Shown in pieces: positions 35,055 to 44,552 of a stretch of 64,000 nucleotides of DNA. The DNA lies in contig NZ_JAEMNX010000001.1 of the NCBI RefSeq assembly GCF_016463975.1, forward strand, positions 62,001-126,000, written 5' to 3'. Made by a program: the position numbers and the translations under genes. Position 1 is the first letter of the stretch. Each line of letters begins with the position of its first letter. The notes under the pieces were generated by a model, which saw nothing but the letters and a program-made list of their open reading frames with translations, was not told the DNA's origin and did not search any database. Source of the DNA: Marinomonas transparens (GTDB taxonomy: Bacteria > Pseudomonadota > Gammaproteobacteria > Pseudomonadales > Marinomonadaceae).

Positions 35055-36416
35055 CTACCAAGTCAACCAAATACGCAATTCAGAAAGCGGCTTACGGAAC
35101 AGATAATAAAATACATTGGTATCCTCACCGTACAATTTAGCCAGTCCTTTCTTACCTAAGCGAATGCGCCCATCCTGTTGCACAAACTGAGCTTTGAGCC
35201 GCAAGGCATATTGGCCATCCTGAGTCGGGGTGGCTTTATAAGCCATGCTCTCTAGCACAGCATCAATGGGATTCGATGGATCACTGTTTAGAAATAACCG
35301 TACGCTCGAACCTATTGCCAAATCGATGGCATCCTGCAAGGGCAAAGAAATTTCTAGAGCCGTATCTTTGGGGTCGGCAATCGTCATGATAGCCTCACCT
35401 AAGGACAAGGGTTTGCCTAGCCAATCACCTTGGCTATCAAAAATTGCCACGCCATCATGGGGGGCACGCAACACGGTGCGCTCTAACTGCTTTTGTAAAT
35501 AGACAAGATCTAACTTGGCTTGGGCCTGCTTCCCTTCCAACACCGCCAAGGTGGCTTTGCGACGTTCATCCACAAAAGACTGCTGGCGCGCCATTCTTAA
35601 CTCAGCCTGACTGATATCATAAGCTTGTCGTGCGCTGGCTAGCCTTTGCTGTAACTCACGGGCATCTAGATGCACTATCTCTTGCTGAGCCACCACCAAC
35701 TGGTTGGGTTTCACCAAGATTTTATCCACTACCCCATTCATTGGTGCACGCACAATATGCGGCAAAGACGGCACAATATCCGCAGGGGCCACCACAGATT
35801 GGCGCACCGGAATCAGCATAATCAAAGCCATCAATACCGCAGCAGCCAACCACCAACGCGCCGTTTTCTTACCTTTAACCGAAAAACGACGCTGTCGAAT
35901 AAACCCTTGCCAAGCATGACCATAACTCCCCAGTAAGAAGCTCAACAAACGCTTTTCACGAAGACTGACCTCTTCATCCTTGGCTAACAATAGAGCAGCG
36001 ATTAACTTGCCATCCGAATTCTTGATCGGCAACCAAATCAGATGAGAGGGAAAATATTCGGCATAGCGCTCAGCATCGTCGCTTTCCATGGTTTGTGGGT
36101 CAATACGATGAATACGCTCGGCTTTATCAAGCTCGGCAACGCCACGGCACAGGGCATTCACCCAAGTACAAAAAGGGGAGTTAGCATCAATATCCACTAA
36201 CCCCGAGGCACCGACTAATCGACGGGTATCACTGCGCCATAACAAACTTTGACGGTATTCGAGCAACAATCGCGTGTCATTTAGACAAAGAAATTGCAAC
36301 TCATCCAATGTATTAACAGCACGGACGTTTTCCTCCAGCTGTAACAGGTCAAGCAAAGCAAGCTCAACAGAGTCATTTCGAGCTGAAGCCACTTGTTGAC
36401 TAGCCGTTTGGATCAT
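35055..36416 (-). CDS. HlyD-family adaptor with an N-terminal GAF-like cytoplasmic domain
   Basis: A 453-residue protein with an unusual build. Residues about 1-170 form a soluble domain that looks GAF-like (FPSHLIWLPIKNSDGKLIAALLLA), then one membrane helix (about 187-205, WWLAAAVLMALIMLIPV). The periplasmic HlyD part follows: HIVRAPMNGVVDKILVKPNQ, a coiled coil, and TVLRAPHDGVAIF. Adaptors of this kind link an inner membrane platform to TolC. It follows the smaller adaptor with a four-base overlap and precedes the M50 fusion by one base. What the cytoplasmic domain senses is unknown. Confidence 0.82.
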   Translation of the reverse strand: MIQTASQQVASARNDSVELALLDLLQLEENVRAVNTLDELQFLCLNDTRLLLEYRQSLLWRSDTRRLVGASGLVDIDANSPFCTWVNALCRGVAELDKAERIHRIDPQTMESDDAERYAEYFPSHLIWLPIKNSDGKLIAALLLAKDEEVSLREKRLLSFLLGSYGHAWQGFIRQRRFSVKGKKTARWWLAAAVLMALIMLIPVRQSVVAPADIVPSLPHIVRAPMNGVVDKILVKPNQLVVAQQEIVHLDARELQQRLASARQAYDISQAELRMARQQSFVDERRKATLAVLEGKQAQAKLDLVYLQKQLERTVLRAPHDGVAIFDSQGDWLGKPLSLGEAIMTIADPKDTALEISLPLQDAIDLAIGSSVRLFLNSDPSNPIDAVLESMAYKATPTQDGQYALRLKAQFVQQDGRIRLGKKGLAKLYGEDTNVFYYLFRKPLSELRIWLTW

Positions 36417-37195
36417 GGCGACGCGCCTACTTGATGGGCAAATAAGGCACTACCACTCATACCGGGTAGCAAGTGGTTTTGCTCTTTAGAGGTAATTTGA
36501 CCAAACACAGAAAATGACTGACTAAGGGGGTCAATAACAGCCCCAAGACGCGTCACTTTGGCCGGGTATTCTTGTGCCGTTTCGTCCAACTTTACTTTAA
36601 AGGCATCACCTACCTTGATGCGGCGCACCCAGTTCGAAGGCACAATAAGCTCAACCACGTAAGCACGATTATCATAAATATCTAATAACGGCTCACCTTC
36701 TGAAACAAACTCCCCTTGCTCAACCAGTCGCTCCGATACACGACCAGAAAACGGCGCCTTAATCGCACAACGCTTTACCATGACGTCACCAATCTGACGC
36801 TCTGCTTTTGCCATAATCAGGTCCGATTCCGCTTGGCTTACCTCCATCACACTGATGGATTGGAGGTTATCCAAGCGCTGAGCAATGGCTTTTTTTTTCT
36901 GCGCTGCGGTTTCCGCCGCCAGCGCATAGTTAAGCTTGGCGCGATAAATTGCACAGTCGAAATTCACCAACAGTTGGCCTTTTTTAAAAGTCTGCCCCTC
37001 TCGCCATGCCAAGGTTTTAATGCGCCCTGATAATTGACTGGACAATACCATCTGATCTTTGGCTTTAAGCTGAACACGAATGGACGACGACTCTCCCGAC
37101 GCCTCATCCACTGTCTCGCTGGCCCTTGCCTGAGCCACCATGATCAAACTACCGACTAGACAAACACACAATCTATGACCTAAAAAGCGCCTCAT
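36413..37195 (-). CDS. HlyD/RND-type periplasmic adaptor
   Basis: A 260-residue periplasmic protein. The ATG at 37195 overlaps the TolC stop (ATGA) and gives a signal peptide ending in AQARA. Conserved adaptor segments are LAWREGQTFKKGQLLVNFDC, a coiled-coil hairpin, and CAIKAPFSGRVSERLVEQGEFV. It lacks a long C-terminal domain and is shorter than most RND adaptors. With the two larger adaptor proteins downstream it probably bridges the inner membrane to the TolC channel. No inner membrane pump gene is nearby. Confidence 0.87.
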   Translation of the reverse strand: MRRFLGHRLCVCLVGSLIMVAQARASETVDEASGESSSIRVQLKAKDQMVLSSQLSGRIKTLAWREGQTFKKGQLLVNFDCAIYRAKLNYALAAETAAQKKKAIAQRLDNLQSISVMEVSQAESDLIMAKAERQIGDVMVKRCAIKAPFSGRVSERLVEQGEFVSEGEPLLDIYDNRAYVVELIVPSNWVRRIKVGDAFKVKLDETAQEYPAKVTRLGAVIDPLSQSFSVFGQITSKEQNHLLPGMSGSALFAHQVGASP

Positions 37196-38871
37196 TGATA
37201 GGTATAGTCCTTCATTTGAACTTCCTGTAGAGACCCCAAACTTTGCCAAGCATCTTGCGCGTTAATATTTTTGTTCACTTGATTCACCACAGGCCGCAAT
37301 AGGTTAGTGTCGACAGGAACATTCAAAGACGCCAATTGAGAGGCAGGCAAAGAAGACAAATCAGCCACTTGCCCTTCATCCAGTAAACGACTCTGCGCGC
37401 TGATGGCTTGCGTTAAAGTTTCTACACTATGGTCAGCGACTTGCTCTGGCAATGGATCTAATCCGGCCGCCTGAAAAATAGCACCATAGGCATTTTGCAT
37501 TTGTGCAAAACTACGGTCACGACTGCGGGTCGCCAACACACTTTCGGTCGTCATGCGCACCCGCTCCACCAAAGACTGAGCATTGTTTTGATAAGCGCCA
37601 GAGGTTTGTTTAAGGATGGCGTTCTGCACTCTAAGCAATTCAGAGGTACGTTCGAATTGATTGTTGGCTTGACTATATTGTTGCCAAGCAATATTCACCT
37701 GCGTTAGCACCGCCATACGTAAAGCTTGGCGACGTAAATCGGCCACCGATTGCTTCGTTTCTCCTAGACGTTTGATGTCCGAATAGGAGAATACATTTAA
37801 TAGATTCCAGCTCACCTGAACCCCGGCATCCGCCCAATCGTTATTCGCTAAGTAACTGTTGCTGCTGTAGTGCGAGCCAACAAATAAGGAAGCCCCGGGT
37901 AATAGGCGCATCAGCGCAGAGCGCGTGTCCAAGGCCACATTACGGGCGCGGTAGGCTTCCTCATTAATTTCTGGACGATTTACCATGGCCATGGCTTCAA
38001 GATCTTCGAGAGAATAATGCAGACTAGTAGGTAATACCTTCTCCTCCACCAGCTGATAACGCGTCGCCGGTGGCAAGTTCATAAGAGCCGCTAAGCGTGC
38101 TTTCGATGCCGACAAATCCCCTTCAAGGGTTTCTAAGCGGCTAATCATTTCTAACAAGCTTTTCTGATACTTAAGCGCATCAAGCGGCGCAATCAGGCGC
38201 TCCTTTTCGGTTTGCTTTGCTTTTTCTAAGGCATCATAGGCTTCTTGCAAAGTGGCCTTCACCACAGGTTGTAACTGCTGAGCGGTCACCGCGTCCCAAT
38301 AGGCACTGCGCACTTTTTGAATAATATCGGCCACCACACTACGACGGCGCTCTTCAGCCGCCAGAATATTATTGGCTTGCGCTTTAGAGCCGAAATAACC
38401 AATACCGAAGTCTAATATATTCCATGACACACTCAGATCTGCCGTACTGACCGACTTATCCTGACTGGTCGACGACTCCAAGGATTGAGCCCCCGTGGAC
38501 ACAGATTTGCTCGATGAGGCTGATTCACTATCACGGGTTGTCCAACCGGCGTTGGCCGCCACCTTGGGCAACATATCAAAGTGTTGCAGATCCAGCACAT
38601 TCTCTTCGGCTAGCTTTTCCATTAACGCTAGGCGTTCTTGCAAATTGTATTTCACCGCACGGGCCATCGCCTCTTCTAAACCAATGGCCTTAGAAATAGG
38701 TTCTTGATTGCTAAACATGGCCTCACGGTCTGCGGCCACCAGCGCCATTTTCTGATCCAACGTAATGGCCGTTGGCGTTACCGAACAGGCGCTTAAGCTG
38801 ACCGCCAATAAACCACCGAATAGAGAGCGCTGAAATCTTTTAGTCTTAACTACTGCTTGTCGTTTGTTCAC
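37192..38871 (-). CDS. TolC-family outer membrane factor (lipoprotein)
   Basis: A 559-residue outer membrane efflux protein with a lipobox LSAC near residue 29, so it is probably acylated like OprM-type channels. Two OEP repeats are visible, with long helical stretches such as KVRSAYWDAVTAQQLQPVVK and VNIAWQQYSQANNQFERTSE. It lies 59 bases downstream of the giant LEPR protein gene and overlaps the adaptor that follows. This suggests a channel dedicated to exporting that protein. Confidence 0.88.
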   Translation of the reverse strand: MNKRQAVVKTKRFQRSLFGGLLAVSLSACSVTPTAITLDQKMALVAADREAMFSNQEPISKAIGLEEAMARAVKYNLQERLALMEKLAEENVLDLQHFDMLPKVAANAGWTTRDSESASSSKSVSTGAQSLESSTSQDKSVSTADLSVSWNILDFGIGYFGSKAQANNILAAEERRRSVVADIIQKVRSAYWDAVTAQQLQPVVKATLQEAYDALEKAKQTEKERLIAPLDALKYQKSLLEMISRLETLEGDLSASKARLAALMNLPPATRYQLVEEKVLPTSLHYSLEDLEAMAMVNRPEINEEAYRARNVALDTRSALMRLLPGASLFVGSHYSSNSYLANNDWADAGVQVSWNLLNVFSYSDIKRLGETKQSVADLRRQALRMAVLTQVNIAWQQYSQANNQFERTSELLRVQNAILKQTSGAYQNNAQSLVERVRMTTESVLATRSRDRSFAQMQNAYGAIFQAAGLDPLPEQVADHSVETLTQAISAQSRLLDEGQVADLSSLPASQLASLNVPVDTNLLRPVVNQVNKNINAQDAWQSLGSLQEVQMKDYTYQ

Positions 38872-38930
38872 ATCAAAACCTTACTATTGGGTTCTAAAAA
38901 GTTGCTGAATAGAAATAAATACCTGGCGGC

Positions 38931-41900
38931 CTAATTAGCCGATAACTCGGCAAGTAACTGACGGCTCTTTTCAGCCACCGCTAATTGGCTTGCCGCTTTC
39001 ACTTGCTGGGTTAACGCTGCCGCAGCATTTGCACCTTCGACCGCCTTCCCTGCAGAAGTCTCTTGGTTGTCTGTTGCTTCAGAACTGCCTTGCAAAGCCG
39101 TCGTATCTGCCTCCCCCTGAACGTCTAATACCAAAGGAACAAGAGATTGATTGCCCTCCTTGTCTGTCACCAAGATTTGCAGCTCTAAAGTTTCTCCGGC
39201 TTTTAAGGCCCCTTTACTCACGTTCAACTGCAACGTCTTCGCGTCGAACGTTACCCCTTCCGGTAACGCCGAGCCATCCGCCATGGAAACAGAATCGATC
39301 TGCTTTTCTTCAATGGATAAGACACTGTCTACGAGGGAGTATTGAGCATTGTCAGCCGATGCTGAGAAGGTCACAGACGCCTGTACAAAGGGCTCGACAG
39401 GTAAAGTACTAAAAGAGGAAGCACTGACTGTTGCATTATCACTAAAACTCGGTGTCGACACTTGACTAACGGACACTTCAACCGCATTAGAAGACACAGG
39501 TGTACTTACCAATGGCACAGCAGAACTGATTTGCGAACGAGTAAAGCCGCTCGACTGACTTCCTTGGCTCTCTGCAAAGGTGTCATTCGCTTGCACAGGA
39601 CTGAAATCGGTAATCGGCCCGGTATTCGCAACCACAGGGATAGGCAGATCCACCACAGGATCTTCAACGACAGGATCTTCAACGACAGGATCTTCAACGA
39701 CAGGGTCATTAATAACTGGCTCATCAATGACAGGCATGACCACCTCAAGGGATAAGGTAAGTTGCACAGATTTATTAAAAACATCGGATGCTGTGAGCAA
39801 TAAAGAAAACTCACCAGTACTGCTGGTGACACCCGATAAAGTCAATGTTGTTGGGTCAAAGGCCACGCCACTAGGCAGACCCGATAAAGACCAACTCAAC
39901 TCATCGCCATCCGCATCAAATACTAAGCTTTCAGGAATAACCAGAGAAAAAGGGACACCTACAGTCGCAGTCGGCAGCGCATAGTTACTTGATAAATCAG
40001 ACAATACAGGCTCTTCATTATCCACAGCATCAACTGTAACGGTGAAAACCTCACTATCATCCGTACCATCATTAGCCACCATGGAAAAACTCAATACCGT
40101 ATCTTCTGCAAGGCTAGCATTTTCAAAGGTAAGGCTACGAATCAAGCTGTTGACTTGAAACTGGGTAAGAGCGCTTGTAATAGTAATAACCAAATCACCA
40201 TTACTCTGCGTCAAGCTCCCCACCTCGTTTCCCAAATACAACAAGCGCTCACCATCAATAGAAAAATCGCCTCCTGCAAGCAAACCAAAGTGATCTTCGG
40301 TATCACCATCGGCACGATTAATGGTCAGACTAAAACCACTGTAGCTATCCAGACGATTAAGCTCGACATCAAATACATCTGCAGTAGGGAAAACCAACAC
40401 AGGCTCGTCACCTATAGCATATTTCGGCTCTTCTACCGTTTCGACCTGATAAATAGTAAGGTCTGAGCCTTGTACAAATACGCTGCCATCTTCGAGTACA
40501 GAAAGCTCACCATCATTTCCCAAAGGTGCCTGCTGAACAGTATCTATGAGAATCAGTCCACCATCTTCGCCCACTAAATAACGTACCAATGAAGCATCAG
40601 ATGCCAGCACATAAAGCTGATTGTTTTCCTCATTAAGAGCAACATCAGTAACATTATCGACAGCAAGCTCTTGCACACTAACAAATGTCAATTGCTTATT
40701 ATCAGCGTCGTAAGAGAAGGTCTGTAAACCTTCATTACTCATCAGATAAATAATGCTTCCGTCTTCTGTTGCAACAATGTGATTGATTGAACTCATGGAG
40801 ACAGTACTACCCAAGGTATCGGTAGAGCCATTGCGTATATACGCTACCCAATCCAACCCCGAATCAGTTCGCTCCAACACAATTAACGTATTGTCAGTAA
40901 AAGTAGCCGTTACAAACACATAGTCGTCTGTCACTGTGATACTGCTAGGGTTAAACAAGAAAGGCTCGTTCCATGCATCATTGCTCATTTCTTCAACAAA
41001 GGTTAACTCTCCTGTAGCACTATCGCGGCTCATTACAGCTAAACCCTCAGCGTTAAAGAAATAAAGGTTTTTACCGTCTTCTGAGACAACAAGTTCTTTT
41101 ATCTCACTAAAAGAGAACTCCGCTTCATCTCCATTAGTGAGAGTTTGAGTTAAGACAAGTTCGTGCGTCTCAGTCACACTCAATACGGTTAAAATACTGC
41201 CTTTATTATTAGAAGAAAGTACATAAAGTGATTGACCATCCGATGAAACGACCACTTCACTCACCGTCGTAGGAAGCCCTTCAAATACTTCAGGAGCGAC
41301 ATCTTTAAACGCATCATGTGTTGCTTGATAGACCCATTCTCCAGTATCAGTATCTCGTAAATAAACAGCGATATTACCTGCACTATCAGAGACATAAAGA
41401 GTACTACCATCACTCGTTACGGTAGACGATGTTATGTCACCTAATCCATCTATTTCACTCAACGAGTCAATGAGGTCAATATCACCTACTGAAAGTAAAG
41501 GGTCCTCCGCAATCGTTGGCGCATCGTTTACCTGCACAACATTTACTTGCATCACCAGCTCACCGGACAAACCGGCTTGATCTGTTAAAGTGGCTGTTAT
41601 ATCAACCTTAGCGTCAGGGGAATCACTCTCATTAAGGTATTGAACTTGGCTTAATGCATTTTGCACATCCGACGTAGTCGGAATTGATCCATTGTCTTCT
41701 GTAAACGTAATGGTCAACGTACCGTCTTTGTTTAGGAAGCTCCCGATCACTACACCATCTTTAAGTAAATCATTACCTACTACGGAAAGACCATTTTCTT
41801 CTGTAAATTCCAAAACATGATCGGATGAATCACTGTCCACAGAGACCACCAAAGTCGCCCCATGATAGTTACCTAGCCCTCCGTTATAGGAGTCCATTTG

Positions 41901-44513
41901 AGTATCGGAAATCGTCGTACCCGTAAATACAGGAACAGCAGCAGTGTTCTCTGTATAAGAGACAGAATCAACACTACTAGCCATGCTAGGGGCTTCGTTT
42001 TCTTGTTCTGCTGCAGCCAAGGTAATAACTGCATTCCCCTCACTGAAGGTGGTCGATATTTCGCCTGTGTCGCCAGAAACAACTCTCTCATTAATGGTGA
42101 GCGTCACATTTTTCTGACCGCCCACATCACTACCATTATATTTGTAGGTTATGCTATCTATGGTACTGGCCACTTCTTCAGCAGTGGTAGTGGCTGGAAG
42201 GTAAATAAGAACCTCTGTCTCACCACTGTCTAAAAGTGTTAAACGATATTGAAATCCATTAATATTTTTAAAGCCCATTGAATCGAAACTAATTTTTGCC
42301 GAACCGACCTTCAACACATCGTCACTGGTTGCATTATCAAACGTGAGCACAATTTGGTTGACGGGCTGATCAGCCTCTATCGTATCGATGGAAGTATTCT
42401 GAAATAGAGGGGTATAGTCATCACCTAAGTGATAGGTAGGCGTTAACGCTGTTGTCTCTAGCGTAGCTGGGTTATTTACGCCGACTAAATCAACCGTGAC
42501 ATTCGTCTTACTTTGATTTCCATCACCGTCATCTAGAGTAATAACAAAAACGGGAGAACTATCATTCGCAGCAGGATCGTTGCTGGTATTAAAGTAGGTA
42601 ATTTGGCGCAACACATCTTGCGCGACTTGCTGAGAAACAGAAGAAGTAAAGGTTACAGTAAGCTCATTATTGACGAGTGCAAAGGTGGCAATTTCGCTGT
42701 TATCCAAGACAATCTTGTCACCTGAAAGCGTCAATCCATTAGTCTCTAAAAAACCAAAAGAATCTTCTGGTGAAGCGCCAGATTCCCGAGCAATGTGGTA
42801 GCTAGCACCATTGTAGTTGTCTAACGCATCCAACTCAGAATCACTGACAAGACCGGTGGGAAGCAAAGCAACTTCAAGGGGCGTAGTCACATTAAGGGTA
42901 CTTTCATTTCCAATACCATCGTCAAGCGTCACCACAAATTCAACAGAACGACTTCCAACGACGGGATCATTACTGGTACTGCTATAGGTAATTTGGCGTA
43001 AGACATCGGTCACTACTTGCTGAGAGACAGACGATGTAAAGGTCACCGTCAGTTGATTGTCGACCACCGAAAAGGTCGCAATCTTCTCGTAATTAAACTC
43101 AATATCACCGGTTCGTGTTAGCTCGAAACCATTTGCTTCGATAAAATCAAAAGAGTCTTCTGGTAAAACCCCAGACTGACGGGCAAAGGTATAACTGGCG
43201 CCATTATAGTCCTCTAAAGTACCTAGCTCAGCATCACTCACTAACCCCTTAGGAAGCACAACAGAAGCATCACCGCCTTCGGTATAACTTACTGAAGGCG
43301 CGGCAAACTCAAAGGTACGAACCGCATCAGCTCCCACCACGATCAACTTAGAGCCATCAGCACTTAGCGACGCCGTTTTAATTCCTGAAAAGCTTGTTAA
43401 ATCATTATTATTGCCATAAATAGTACTCACCTTACTCAGAGTCGATCCACTCTGTGAAAAAACATCAATGTTATTACCAAGCACCAAGACTCCAGTCCCA
43501 TCCTCTGTCGTAATGATATCTCGTGCATCAGCAGACACTTCATAGCTATCTTTCAAGACAAGATCTGTGCCATCAAAGACCATGGTCAGTAAACTGGCGC
43601 CATTGTCTTCATTCAAAGCAAAGATCGTTTCACCATCGCTAGACACAGCAATGGATTGAATATAATAAGCGTTTGCCGTGCCTTCTACGGAACTGATATA
43701 AGTCAGCGCACCATCTTCTTCAATGGAAAATAGCGTTAAAACACTGTCATCCCCACTGCCACCAACAAACATGGTGCTGCCATCTTCGCTCACTAATAAA
43801 CGTCGCGCTCCAGTTAGACCCTCAACACCATCGGTCTCGTTACTGTAACTATGCTCCAAACTTAAAGTGCCATCACCTTGAGTCGACAAAACAAACACAC
43901 TATCTGCTCCAGCAATATACAAATAGCCATTGGATGCCGTCACGTCTTCCACAAACGTCGTCGTATTATCAATACCAAATTCACTAAGATCGGTATTGCC
44001 TAGCAAGGTCAATTCGCCGGTTGTCGTATCCCGACTGAAGACCACCATGCTATTGTCCGTCTCACCATAAACGTACAGAAAATTTTGATCCTCTGATAAA
44101 CGAACAATTGAAGCACCTGCTAACCCATCGATATCAAGGGTAGAATCGAATTCGGCCGTATCCCAATTAAATTCACCACTAAGATTATATTCAGCACCAA
44201 TAGCCGTTAACGTGCCATTTTCTTCTACGCTATAAACACTAACAGAGGAAGAGTACTCCTCAAGATCCCATGAATCGTCATTACCAGCACGAACCGAATA
44301 CGCAAATTTACCATCTGCACTAAAAACCAGATCATTAGCGCCTTTTAACAAATCAATGCCGCCATCTACCCCAACATCCGTGCTCGACTGATCAACATAT
44401 TCAATTGAGGTAGATTCCGTTGTGATCGCTGTCTCAACGGCCGCCGCATCAAACATCAAACGAGGCTCAAGCATCAAGCTAAGCGAAGACGATGATTTCC
44501 TTTTTAAAAACAT
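38931..44513 (-). CDS. Giant LEPR-motif repetitive surface protein (putative adhesin)
   Basis: A 1860-residue protein. Near the N-terminus it has SLMLEPRLMFDAAA, the LEPR-type motif found at the start of many large repetitive exported proteins; there is no ordinary signal peptide. Residues about 50-410 look like a beta-propeller, followed by two tandem ~135-residue modules sharing VTFTSSVSQQV and LRQITY. Further cadherin-like modules, a second propeller-like region, a He_PIG-type domain and a VEDPV repeat linker come after. I see no RTX nonapeptide repeats. GGGG precedes the ATG. The tolC/adaptor/M50 genes follow in the same direction and are likely its exporter. Adhesion is inferred from size and repeats. 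Confidence 0.82.
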   Translation of the reverse strand: MFLKRKSSSSLSLMLEPRLMFDAAAVETAITTESTSIEYVDQSSTDVGVDGGIDLLKGANDLVFSADGKFAYSVRAGNDDSWDLEEYSSSVSVYSVEENGTLTAIGAEYNLSGEFNWDTAEFDSTLDIDGLAGASIVRLSEDQNFLYVYGETDNSMVVFSRDTTTGELTLLGNTDLSEFGIDNTTTFVEDVTASNGYLYIAGADSVFVLSTQGDGTLSLEHSYSNETDGVEGLTGARRLLVSEDGSTMFVGGSGDDSVLTLFSIEEDGALTYISSVEGTANAYYIQSIAVSSDGETIFALNEDNGASLLTMVFDGTDLVLKDSYEVSADARDIITTEDGTGVLVLGNNIDVFSQSGSTLSKVSTIYGNNNDLTSFSGIKTASLSADGSKLIVVGADAVRTFEFAAPSVSYTEGGDASVVLPKGLVSDAELGTLEDYNGASYTFARQSGVLPEDSFDFIEANGFELTRTGDIEFNYEKIATFSVVDNQLTVTFTSSVSQQVVTDVLRQITYSSTSNDPVVGSRSVEFVVTLDDGIGNESTLNVTTPLEVALLPTGLVSDSELDALDNYNGASYHIARESGASPEDSFGFLETNGLTLSGDKIVLDNSEIATFALVNNELTVTFTSSVSQQVAQDVLRQITYFNTSNDPAANDSSPVFVITLDDGDGNQSKTNVTVDLVGVNNPATLETTALTPTYHLGDDYTPLFQNTSIDTIEADQPVNQIVLTFDNATSDDVLKVGSAKISFDSMGFKNINGFQYRLTLLDSGETEVLIYLPATTTAEEVASTIDSITYKYNGSDVGGQKNVTLTINERVVSGDTGEISTTFSEGNAVITLAAAEQENEAPSMASSVDSVSYTENTAAVPVFTGTTISDTQMDSYNGGLGNYHGATLVVSVDSDSSDHVLEFTEENGLSVVGNDLLKDGVVIGSFLNKDGTLTITFTEDNGSIPTTSDVQNALSQVQYLNESDSPDAKVDITATLTDQAGLSGELVMQVNVVQVNDAPTIAEDPLLSVGDIDLIDSLSEIDGLGDITSSTVTSDGSTLYVSDSAGNIAVYLRDTDTGEWVYQATHDAFKDVAPEVFEGLPTTVSEVVVSSDGQSLYVLSSNNKGSILTVLSVTETHELVLTQTLTNGDEAEFSFSEIKELVVSEDGKNLYFFNAEGLAVMSRDSATGELTFVEEMSNDAWNEPFLFNPSSITVTDDYVFVTATFTDNTLIVLERTDSGLDWVAYIRNGSTDTLGSTVSMSSINHIVATEDGSIIYLMSNEGLQTFSYDADNKQLTFVSVQELAVDNVTDVALNEENNQLYVLASDASLVRYLVGEDGGLILIDTVQQAPLGNDGELSVLEDGSVFVQGSDLTIYQVETVEEPKYAIGDEPVLVFPTADVFDVELNRLDSYSGFSLTINRADGDTEDHFGLLAGGDFSIDGERLLYLGNEVGSLTQSNGDLVITITSALTQFQVNSLIRSLTFENASLAEDTVLSFSMVANDGTDDSEVFTVTVDAVDNEEPVLSDLSSNYALPTATVGVPFSLVIPESLVFDADGDELSWSLSGLPSGVAFDPTTLTLSGVTSSTGEFSLLLTASDVFNKSVQLTLSLEVVMPVIDEPVINDPVVEDPVVEDPVVEDPVVDLPIPVVANTGPITDFSPVQANDTFAESQGSQSSGFTRSQISSAVPLVSTPVSSNAVEVSVSQVSTPSFSDNATVSASSFSTLPVEPFVQASVTFSASADNAQYSLVDSVLSIEEKQIDSVSMADGSALPEGVTFDAKTLQLNVSKGALKAGETLELQILVTDKEGNQSLVPLVLDVQGEADTTALQGSSEATDNQETSAGKAVEGANAAAALTQQVKAASQLAVAEKSRQLLAELSAN
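39656..39700. repeat. Three perfect 15-bp tandem repeats in the LEPR protein gene
   Basis: The unit CAGGATCTTCAACGA occurs three times in a row and continues as degenerate copies on both sides. It encodes an acidic VEDPV-type linker on the minus strand. The unit is a multiple of three, so copy changes keep the frame. Confidence 0.85.
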
Positions 44514-44552
44514 ATAAAACCCCTGCTCGACTGAGCCTAATCAAGACTCTCG

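Noticed and set aside
39462-39984. Rightward frames opposite the LEPR protein rich in Thr, Gly and Ser
   Set aside because: They arise from the 15-bp repeats read on the other strand and have no start signals.
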